A stretch of DNA of 21,904 nucleotides from an uncultured Oscillospiraceae bacterium (GTDB lineage Bacteria; Bacillota; Clostridia; Oscillospirales; Oscillospiraceae): NCBI GenBank assembly GCA_934591725.1, contig CAKTPR010000031.1, positions 1 to 21,904 of the forward strand. Reading direction: 5' to 3'. The position numbers and the translations under genes are program-made. Below are positions 7,713 through 13,414 of the stretch, in pieces; the stretch's first letter is position 1; each line of letters starts with the position of its first letter. A model generated the notes under the pieces. That model saw nothing but the letters and a program-made list of their open reading frames with translations, was not told the origin of the DNA and made no database searches.

Positions 7713-8815
7713 CCCGTCACCGCCTTCATTCCCGCCATCATCGATATGAAAAGCATTATCCCGCAGCAGCCGAGCAGCCCCAGCAGCAGCCCCATAGCGC
7801 TGCCGACTCCAGAGAACAGTGCGGACAGGCGCGGGCTCTGCATGGAGTCTGTCACGGCGGCGGCAGCCTTAAGAATAAGCATCTTTACGGACAGCACTGC
7901 AAACGGCCCCGCGCACAGGACGCAGACGGTGATGAGCCCGAACGCTCCCGCGCAGCTTCTTATCACTCCCGCCGCGGCGAGCACTGCGCCCGAAGCGTCG
8001 GATATCATCCCGCCGACGACCGGCAGTACAGTCGATATGACCGTGCGCACCGTCTTCACCGCCGCGGCGTCGGTGCTCGATGTGATAACGCCCGTCATGC
8101 TTATGTATGCCGTGAAGCTTATCGTCATCCCCGTCATTATTATCGTCGCTGCCCACTTTGTAAAACGCGCTGCAGCAGCCATCAAAGAATTCGGGAACAC
8201 TCCGTTTGCCACCGTTACCGCAAGATACGCGTATACTAGCGGGACTACCAGCTTCTGCGCGATGCTCATGAGCACATCCAGCGCAAGACTCACCGCAGCG
8301 AATTTCGCCCCTGCCGACGTCAGCGCTCCCCCGGCTGCCGCTGCCGTGAATATGACCGGCAGCGCCGCCTTCGAGTAATCCGACAGCCGGAACATCGATT
8401 CCACCGTCTGCGATACTATGCCGTCAACGCCCTTGAGCATTATCATGGCCGCGCCGCAGCAGCCCGCGATCTCTATGTATTCGCTTATCCCCTTGCTGCT
8501 GCACAGTGAGCCGCCGAGGGCGCACAGCAGCGCTATCGTGATGAGCGTTGCGCCGAAGCTGAGGTTGTCCCTGAGCTCAGATACGACTTTGTTCAGAAAG
8601 CTTTTCCATACCCTTGCGATAGCGCCCCCGGCGTCATAGCTCCCGTCGAAGCTGAGCTTACCGGATATTTCCTTTTCCTCGTCAGTGAGCTGCTCCTCAA
8701 GCGAATATGCCCCCGCCTCATCGGCGGCTCTGTCGACAAGCTCCTCAGCATAAGCGCGCTTCGGCAGTGCGCACAGCAGCAGGAGCACCGCAAGCATGGC
8801 CGCGGCATATCTCAT
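7709..8815 (-). CDS. spoIIIAE: Stage III sporulation protein AE
   Basis: A 368-residue polytopic membrane protein with an apparent signal peptide (MRYAAAMLAVLLLLCALPKR, likely cleaved after AYA) and about seven or eight later hydrophobic segments rich in Ala and Gly. The conserved core includes VFPNSLMAAAARFTKWAATI and TVISTVLPVVGGMISDAS. Bacillus SpoIIIAE is about 399 residues. The protein is thought to be a membrane component of the channel complex; its transport role is not defined. The same frame is open far upstream (to 9181) over spoIIIAD, but that part translates to a low-complexity, Arg/Gly/Asp-rich string and is a shadow. The true start is the ATG at 8815, overlapping the spoIIIAD stop as ATGA. 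It likewise overlaps spoIIIAF by 4 bases. Confidence 0.94.
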   Translation of the reverse strand: MRYAAAMLAVLLLLCALPKRAYAEELVDRAADEAGAYSLEEQLTDEEKEISGKLSFDGSYDAGGAIARVWKSFLNKVVSELRDNLSFGATLITIALLCALGGSLCSSKGISEYIEIAGCCGAAMIMLKGVDGIVSQTVESMFRLSDYSKAALPVIFTAAAAGGALTSAGAKFAAVSLALDVLMSIAQKLVVPLVYAYLAVTVANGVFPNSLMAAAARFTKWAATIIMTGMTISFTAYISMTGVITSSTDAAAVKTVRTVISTVLPVVGGMISDASGAVLAAAGVIRSCAGAFGLITVCVLCAGPFAVLSVKMLILKAAAAVTDSMQSPRLSALFSGVGSAMGLLLGLLGCCGIMLFISMMAGMKAVTG

Positions 8816-9198
8816 ACCATGCCGCCTATCATGTTGAGCATGTTCATTATCACCGGCATGGCTACCGCGGTCGCGCACAGCGTTGCCGCTATTTCGACCG
8901 CTGCTGCTATCGCGCCCTGCGACGCATCCTTGCACAGCTCTGCGCACAGCTTGCTTATCGCCGCGATCCCCGCGCACTTCAGCATCGGCTGAAGGAGCGT
9001 ACCCGACACGCCCATTGCGTCCCTCGCACGCTCGGCAAGCCCGGTAAGGCTCTGTATCATCCCCACTGTGCCGAGCAGCATTACCGCAACGGCGGCAGCC
9101 GCTGCCGCAAAGGATAGCTCCGGGTTTATCCGCTTTATGAGTATACATACCACTGTACTGAGCAGCGCCGTTCCCGCACATTTTGCAACTATCTCCAT
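8812..9198 (-). CDS. spoIIIAD: Stage III sporulation protein AD
   Basis: A 128-residue, strongly hydrophobic protein of the SpoIIIAC/AD family with about four membrane segments. It begins MEIVAKCAGTALLSTVVCIL and has INPELSFAAAAAA after the first segment, as in family members. The C-terminal region GAIAAAVEIAATLCATAVAM is also typical. The start ATG (9198) is 2 bases after the spoIIIAC stop with only a weak ribosome binding site, so translation probably depends on coupling to spoIIIAC. It overlaps spoIIIAE by 4 bases. Its precise role within the channel is unknown even in Bacillus. Confidence 0.93.
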   Translation of the reverse strand: MEIVAKCAGTALLSTVVCILIKRINPELSFAAAAAAVAVMLLGTVGMIQSLTGLAERARDAMGVSGTLLQPMLKCAGIAAISKLCAELCKDASQGAIAAAVEIAATLCATAVAMPVIMNMLNMIGGMV

Positions 9199-9200
9199 GT

Positions 9201-9395
9201 CTATAAATTAAAAAGGACTTTTATCATGTTGAACAGCTCGCTAATTTTCTGCACGACGATCATCAGCACAACTACCAGCGCGGTTATCGTCGTCATAAGC
9301 GCCTGCTCGTCACGTCCGGAGCGCTGAAGCAGTATGTTCAGAACGGCCACAAGTATCCCGACCGCGGCAATTTTGAAGATCAGATCAATATCCAT
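9201..9395 (-). CDS. spoIIIAC: Stage III sporulation protein AC
   Basis: A 64-residue membrane protein with two hydrophobic segments (about residues 6-23 and 37-50) separated by the conserved polar loop LLQRSGRDEQA. Bacillus SpoIIIAC is of nearly the same size (68 residues). I start it at the ATG at 9395, 7 bases after AGGAG; an in-frame GTG two codons upstream lies too close to that site. It follows spoIIIAB after 10 bases and precedes spoIIIAD by 2 bases. It belongs to the same membrane family as SpoIIIAD. Confidence 0.92.
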   Translation of the reverse strand: MDIDLIFKIAAVGILVAVLNILLQRSGRDEQALMTTITALVVVLMIVVQKISELFNMIKVLFNL

Positions 9396-9405
9396 TGCCA
9401 CTCTC

Positions 9406-9912
9406 CTAAATAAGCGTAATAACTAGCAGCGCGCCCGATGTGAGAGCAAGTCCCATTCCGAGTCTGCGCGTCTGCGGCAGAGTCTCTGCGGCGGCGGTGC
9501 GCAGCTTTTCCATCGCCTCCCGGCAGCTTCGCAGTGCCTCCAGCTGGCTGTTGACATCGTATCTGCCGAGAAATGAACCGAGCGTGCATAAAAGCCGTGC
9601 CGCTTCCTCGGAATGCTTCACGCTCTCCGTGACGCTCTCCTCCCATATACTCTGAAAATCCCGGCTTCCAAGCTCCGGCATCCGGCGCAGCAGCCCGGAA
9701 AGCAAAATCTTGCCGGCGTCCTCCGTCCTCGCTTCCAGCTGTGCGGCAAGCTCCGGCAGCGGCAGCGCGCGCGTCTCAAGCTCGTCCTGCATGAGACGGA
9801 GCGTATGGCAGAGCGCTTCCAGCTCTGTGAGCTGTTCTCTTTTCAGCGCCGTATAGCTTGCCCCGCCGTATACCGCAGCGGCGGCAATGAGCATTATTCC
9901 GATGATCCTCAT
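9406..9912 (-). CDS. spoIIIAB: Stage III sporulation protein AB
   Basis: A 168-residue SpoIIIAB. An N-terminal membrane segment (about 1-18) is followed by a helical domain containing LRLMQDELETRALPLPELAA and LGSFLGRYDVNSQ, with a C-terminal hydrophobic segment after the conserved RRLGMGLALTSGAL. The fold is related to type II secretion GspF proteins. It is expected to work next to the ATPase SpoIIIAA at the mother-cell membrane. The ATG at 9912 overlaps the spoIIIAA stop by 4 bases (ATGA). Length agrees with the Bacillus protein (171 residues). Confidence 0.94.
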   Translation of the reverse strand: MRIIGIMLIAAAAVYGGASYTALKREQLTELEALCHTLRLMQDELETRALPLPELAAQLEARTEDAGKILLSGLLRRMPELGSRDFQSIWEESVTESVKHSEEAARLLCTLGSFLGRYDVNSQLEALRSCREAMEKLRTAAAETLPQTRRLGMGLALTSGALLVITLI

Positions 9913-10775
9913 GTTTTCAGCCTTTCAAGCAAATAGCCGCGTCTGCCGTTACTCAGTGAAACGGTGAGCAGGTTCTCGAATACCCCCATTTCAAGCAGTT
10001 CCCTATATAATGGCCGCCTGAGCATTTCAGCCAGACTTCTCCCGTGCGCCGTCGCAAGGACGGCTACACCGCATCCGGCGATCTCACCTATTGCTCTGAT
10101 GTCCTCTGGCTGTGTTATCTCGTCCATCGCGATCACCTGCGGGTTCATGCCGCGCAGCAGCATCATCGTCCCCTGCGCCTTTGGCACATCAATGAGCACG
10201 TCCGTACAGGAACCTAGTTCAAACTGCGCCCGCCCGTTTTCCGTTGCCGACAGCTCGTTGCGCTCGTCCACCACGGCGGTTCTGATGCCAGCCTCGGAGA
10301 ATACCCGTACAAGCTCCCGCAGCGCCGTGGTCTTGCCGACGCCCGGCGGTGCGGCTATGAGTGTGCTCCCCCCGTCTGATATGATCTTATGAACCTCCGT
10401 ACGGCATATATCACGGCACTCATGCGGAATGCGTATGACTGCGGAGCTGTAATTCCTGAAGCCTGTAAGCTCCCCGTGATTGTATATTGCCTGCCCGCAC
10501 AAGCCTATGCGCAGCCCGTGCCAGCTTATGTACCCGTTCTTCATCGACTGCATAGAGCTGTGCAGTGAAGCGCCGGTCGCCTTTTCGAGCAAACGCATAA
10601 GCTCGTCTGGTTCAAAGCTCTTGTCCCTGATACGAATCTCAGCTCCGCCAATAAGCGCAGTCGGCGGCTGTCCGATACGCAGCCGTATTTCTTCGGCACG
10701 GGTGAAGCGACCGCAGCTTAATGCCTGTCCAAGCGACGTGGGCAGCAGCACACAGGCTTCTCTGAATGCATCCAT
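9909..10775 (-). CDS. spoIIIAA: Stage III sporulation protein AA, secretion-type ATPase
   Basis: A 288-residue cytoplasmic ATPase of the SpoIIIA complex, related to type II/IV secretion ATPases. The Walker A motif APPGVGKTT lies at 142-150 and the Walker B-like VIAMDEI at 214-220. HSSMQSMKNGYIS and GLRIGLCGQA in the N-terminal half are family hallmarks, as is AVVDERNELSA (about 167-177). The start ATG (10775) follows AAGGA by 9 bases. It is the first gene of the eight-gene operon and lies downstream of a likely sigma-E promoter. Together with SpoIIIAB it probably powers or assembles the channel to the forespore; the transported substrate is not known. Confidence 0.95.
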   Translation of the reverse strand: MDAFREACVLLPTSLGQALSCGRFTRAEEIRLRIGQPPTALIGGAEIRIRDKSFEPDELMRLLEKATGASLHSSMQSMKNGYISWHGLRIGLCGQAIYNHGELTGFRNYSSAVIRIPHECRDICRTEVHKIISDGGSTLIAAPPGVGKTTALRELVRVFSEAGIRTAVVDERNELSATENGRAQFELGSCTDVLIDVPKAQGTMMLLRGMNPQVIAMDEITQPEDIRAIGEIAGCGVAVLATAHGRSLAEMLRRPLYRELLEMGVFENLLTVSLSNGRRGYLLERLKT

Positions 10776-10794
10776 TCTCTCACTTCCTTGGGAC

Positions 10795-10823
10795 AGACTA
10801 TGCTCAAAGAACCGTATATATTA
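10795..10823 (-). promoter_or_regulatory. Candidate sigma-E promoter of spoIIIA
   Basis: On the minus strand TAATATA (10823-10817) is followed after 14 bases by CATAGTCT (10802-10795). Both fit the sigma-E pattern (-35 around kmATATT, -10 CATACAnT, spacer about 14). The -10 ends about 19 bases before the start of spoIIIAA. Sigma-E control of spoIIIA is established in Bacillus; its use here is inferred from this match. Confidence 0.6.
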
Positions 10824-10832
10824 CGCAAAGCA

Positions 10833-10876
10833 GTAAACGCTGTGTAGTGAACACTCGTTCACTACACAGCGTTTAC
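10833..10876. repeat. 20-bp perfect inverted repeat between the TetR-methyltransferase gene and spoIIIA
   Basis: The left arm (10833-10852, beginning GTAAACGC) and right arm (10857-10876, ending GCGTTTAC) are perfect complements with a 4-base loop ACTC. The core, AGTGAAC-ACTC-GTTCACT, is itself a 7-4-7 palindrome like the two sites in the promoter of the adjacent TetR-type gene (12261-12303). Neither strand shows a T run after the stem, so a classical terminator is not supported. It starts 20 bases after the TetR gene stop and lies 10 bases upstream of the candidate spoIIIA -35. It could be an operator, a hairpin that blocks read-through, or a cassette boundary. Confidence 0.85.
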
Positions 10877-10895
10877 CAATTGTTTGTGTCTAGTA

Positions 10896-12239
10896 TCAAA
10901 TTTTGCGCAGGGTCATTTTTATAAAATTGAGATATTTCCCGGCTCCTGCTTCCATTGACCGTCTGTCTCTTTCGGCGTATGGATTGTCCTGCGTCAGCCA
11001 GTCTCTCCAAACCTCGCCTCGGCTGCGCATTTCTTCAATGCACAGCACTTCAACGCCGGGTGTTTTGGCTATGACACCGCGCCAGAATTCCACATCGTGC
11101 ATAAAAGCAAGCTGCTCCGGCGTCCATGATAATAAAAGCTCCTCCGGAAGTGCATCATGGCAGTCCTTCACCATGCCGGGCACAGCAATGTAAATATAGC
11201 CGCCATGCTTCACATAGGGCAGTATTTCATCCCGAAGATAAGCACCGTCGCGCCCGTAATAATTAAAGGCACCCACATTTATGACCGCGTCGAAGAATTC
11301 TTTCTCGACAGGCGCATCTTTCAATTCCGCTTTCAGCGGCAGTACATGGCTGCTCAACAGTCCCTGAGAAGTGAAGAACCGTCTGTTCTCATCAGGATCG
11401 CTCAGCGGATCAACGGCATAGACCTTGAGTCCATACTCCTTTGCGAGGAACACCGATGTAAGCCCCTTGCCGCAGCCGAGGTCACATACGACGGAACTGG
11501 GGCGCAGCGCGCTGTTTTCAAGCAGCTCCTCTGTAAGCTTGATCGGGTTGGGGCCAGACAGCCTGCTCATGAATGCTGCTGTGCCGTATTTTCTGCTGCG
11601 CGGATATTCCTCCACGGCCGCGGACGGTTTTCTATAACCGCTTATTCCAAAGACAAAATGCTCAAAATGCTTTTGCAGCAGCTCAGATACCTTGCCTTTT
11701 GCAGCCATTCCGTCGTAAAGGTTCATAAGTGTAAACACCGGCCCGTAAAAATCCAGTGCAAGCTCAGCAACCGAACGGTACTTGCGGTCAAAGCCCGGCA
11801 TTTCCCGCAGCAGATCCTCGGTATACTTGAGCGGCCCCGTTCCGAGATACTGCTGGAACAGTTCGTTCATCTCCGGTGAGCGGAACTGCTCCAGCGTGAT
11901 CATCCGCCTGAAACGCGACGCGAACGGATCCTCCGTCCAGTATATGAACTGCGCCATGGTAAAGCCGACAAGCTGCTCTATCGCCGTGTTTTTGTAGCTC
12001 TCTGGCATTTCGTCAAATATCCCGACCGGCAGAGAAAACCGCTCCGCACCGCTGCGGTCGTTTTCCTCCATCCGCCGCAGGATACTGTCAAATATATCCC
12101 GCTTATTTGTATAGTGCTTATATAACGCGCCTTTGGTGATCCCAAGAGCTTCCGCAATCATGCTTACAGACACAGCCTCGTAGCCGTCCTTTGAAAACAG
12201 CTCCAGCGAGACCAGCAGTATTTTTTCTTTTGTATCCAT
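10896..12239 (-). CDS. TetR-type regulator fused to a class I SAM-dependent methyltransferase
   Basis: A 447-residue two-part protein in one uninterrupted frame. Residues 1-60 are a TetR_N helix-turn-helix (KEKILLVSLELFSKDGYEAV, then VSMIAEALGITKGALYKHY). Residues about 75-200 are a helical TetR-like ligand-binding/dimerisation region. Residues about 215-447 are a class I methyltransferase: SAM motif CDLGCGKG at 252-259, the acidic end of strand 2 in VYAVD (273-277), FDAVINV (316-322) and a conserved-looking C-terminus (SMEAGAGKYLNFI). The methyltransferase half resembles stand-alone Clostridia methyltransferases of unknown substrate (my recollection of the family). A normal TetR regulator is about 190-220 residues, so the second half is extra. 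ATG at 12239 follows AAAGG by about 10 bases. The promoter carries palindromic sites suggesting autoregulation. Substrate and ligand are unknown. Confidence 0.88.
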   Translation of the reverse strand: MDTKEKILLVSLELFSKDGYEAVSVSMIAEALGITKGALYKHYTNKRDIFDSILRRMEENDRSGAERFSLPVGIFDEMPESYKNTAIEQLVGFTMAQFIYWTEDPFASRFRRMITLEQFRSPEMNELFQQYLGTGPLKYTEDLLREMPGFDRKYRSVAELALDFYGPVFTLMNLYDGMAAKGKVSELLQKHFEHFVFGISGYRKPSAAVEEYPRSRKYGTAAFMSRLSGPNPIKLTEELLENSALRPSSVVCDLGCGKGLTSVFLAKEYGLKVYAVDPLSDPDENRRFFTSQGLLSSHVLPLKAELKDAPVEKEFFDAVINVGAFNYYGRDGAYLRDEILPYVKHGGYIYIAVPGMVKDCHDALPEELLLSWTPEQLAFMHDVEFWRGVIAKTPGVEVLCIEEMRSRGEVWRDWLTQDNPYAERDRRSMEAGAGKYLNFIKMTLRKI

Positions 12240-12260
12240 AAATAATTCGCCTTTCTCGGC

Positions 12261-12303
12261 AGTAAACGCCAGTTTACTACATTATAGTAAACTGGCGTTT
12301 ACG
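12261..12303. promoter_or_regulatory. Two tandem operator-like palindromes in the TetR-methyltransferase promoter
   Basis: Site 1 (12261-12278) is AGTAAAC-GCCA-GTTTACT, a perfect 7-4-7 palindrome. Site 2 (12286-12303) is AGTAAAC-TGGC-GTTTACG, with one mismatch. Their centres are 25 bp apart, and the pair together forms a larger inverted repeat with 18-bp arms (12262-12279 and 12285-12302). One site fills the -35/-10 spacer and the other directly follows the -10. This placement is typical of repression by a dimeric TetR protein; the encoded protein is the obvious candidate, by inference. Confidence 0.7.
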
Positions 12304-12309
12304 CGTCAA
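12281..12309 (-). promoter_or_regulatory. Near-consensus vegetative promoter of the TetR-methyltransferase gene
   Basis: On the minus strand TTGACG (12309-12304), a 17-base spacer and a perfect TATAAT (12286-12281) form a strong sigma-A promoter. The -10 is about 40 bases before the ATG at 12239. Such a strong promoter normally needs repression, consistent with the overlapping palindromes. Confidence 0.82.
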
Positions 12310-12312
12310 GCT

Positions 12313-12876
12313 TTATTTATCCGGCCACGGTGATATTACATATTTCTTGAGCATGAATGCCTTGTCGGAAATTTCCGCCATCGGCAGGTCGGACATGGAG
12401 TCTGAGTAGAATTCATCAGAATGCCCATCGGGATATCGTTCATAAAAGCGCCGCACCTTCTCCTTGTCGTGGCAGTTTTCGCCGTCTATCTTCCCGCTGT
12501 GCTTATCCATTTTTGTACCGATGAGGTCAACACCGAACTCGCGGCAGACCGGCTCAAGCAGAAACTCCGGTGACGCGGATATTATCACGTCGTCGTCTTT
12601 TTTCTGCCTGAGGTACCATTCGCCGATCCCGTCCCTGTGCTCTGCCCAGAAGCGCTCAACTTCGCCGTCGATATCCGGGATGTCCTTCAGAAACGCAAAA
12701 AGCTTTTCCTTCAGCTTTGTGGCGCTCCCGCCCTTTATCGCGTAAGCGACTGCCTGAGGTATTGCTCCGGGAAAGTTCTTCAGCATTATCCCCGGATGCC
12801 TTCTGAAGCAGTACTTTATAAATGTGACCGAGCTGTCGGGATAGAATATCGTCTTGTCAAAATCGTAGGTATTCAA
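12313..12876 (-). CDS. HAD-IB family phosphatase-like hydrolase
   Basis: A 187-residue haloacid dehalogenase superfamily protein of subfamily IB (phosphoserine phosphatase-like). Motif I is YDFDKT with nucleophile D5 and acid/base D7. Motif II is SASPE (Ser100 or Ser102). The motif III lysine is around K138-K140, and motif IV is DSMSD (D159, D163). An all-helical cap lies between about 15 and 85. All catalytic residues appear present, so it should be a Mg-dependent phosphatase; the substrate cannot be told. The start is a TTG at 12876, 6 bases after the nitroreductase stop in the same frame, with GGTGA upstream; no ATG is available before motif I. It is the last gene of the ATPase-nitroreductase-HAD operon. 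Confidence 0.88.
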   Translation of the reverse strand: MNTYDFDKTIFYPDSSVTFIKYCFRRHPGIMLKNFPGAIPQAVAYAIKGGSATKLKEKLFAFLKDIPDIDGEVERFWAEHRDGIGEWYLRQKKDDDVIISASPEFLLEPVCREFGVDLIGTKMDKHSGKIDGENCHDKEKVRRFYERYPDGHSDEFYSDSMSDLPMAEISDKAFMLKKYVISPWPDK

Positions 12877-12882
12877 TATGCG

Positions 12883-13401
12883 TCACCGTACATAATAAAG
12901 GCGGTTTTCCTTTATCGGCTTCGCTGCCGGAGTCTCCGCGGGATAGCCGAGGATGCAGTTGCCGATGCCTATGTAATCTCCCTGCACGCCCCACTTTTCA
13001 AGCAGCGCTTTTCCCTCTTCCAAAGCGAAAACCTCCTGCGCGCGGTTTACCCAGCAGGAGCCGATACCGAGTGCGGACGCGGCGTTCATGAGGTTGCCGA
13101 GCACGAGGCTCCCGTCCTTGACCGCATTTTTGTTATCCGCCTCTGCCAGCACTACAAGCACGGTCGGCGCGCCGTAGAACGGGTCGCCGTTTGCCCCCAT
13201 TACCTGTGCGTTGAGCTTTGACATATAAGCGATCGTGTCCTTATCCTGCACGGCGATTATAATTGCCGGCTGCCTGTTCATCGCGCTCGGCGCGCACAAC
13301 CCCGCCTTGAGTATCTGCTCAAGCTCGCTGTCGCTTATCTGCTCGCTTTTATATTTTCTGACGCTGCGGCGCTCATACAGCGCATTCAATCCGTCCTTCA
13401 T
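12883..13401 (-). CDS. Nitroreductase-family flavoprotein
   Basis: A 172-residue member of the FMN-dependent nitroreductase family. The N-terminal RRSVRKYKSEQIS and LCAPSAMNRQPA carry the usual FMN phosphate and ring contacts. GIGSCWVNRAQEV and GIGNCILGYPAETPAAKPIK follow in the expected order near the C-terminus. The size fits the short, single-domain clostridial members. Such enzymes reduce quinones, nitro compounds or other electrophiles using NAD(P)H; the natural substrate is unknown. The ATG at 13401 follows AAAGGA by 8 bases. It starts 13 bases after the P-type ATPase stop, so the two are co-transcribed. Confidence 0.92.
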   Translation of the reverse strand: MKDGLNALYERRSVRKYKSEQISDSELEQILKAGLCAPSAMNRQPAIIIAVQDKDTIAYMSKLNAQVMGANGDPFYGAPTVLVVLAEADNKNAVKDGSLVLGNLMNAASALGIGSCWVNRAQEVFALEEGKALLEKWGVQGDYIGIGNCILGYPAETPAAKPIKENRLYYVR

Positions 13402-13414
13402 GTGTTTCGTCCTT

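Noticed and set aside
7746..8378. 210-codon plus-strand frame over spoIIIAE
   Set aside because: Its Ala/Thr/Ile-rich hydrophobic look comes from the complement of Ala/Gly-rich membrane helices; there is no start signal.
8816..9181. Long upstream extension of the spoIIIAE frame
   Set aside because: It overlaps spoIIIAD entirely and translates to an Arg/Gly/Asp/Ala-rich string with no family match; the ATG at 8815 with the ATGA overlap fits all neighbours.
12262..12302. Inverted repeat as terminator of the ATPase-nitroreductase-HAD operon
   Set aside because: There is no T run after the stem on the minus strand, and the repeat is better explained as two operators on the following promoter. 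A minor terminator effect remains possible.
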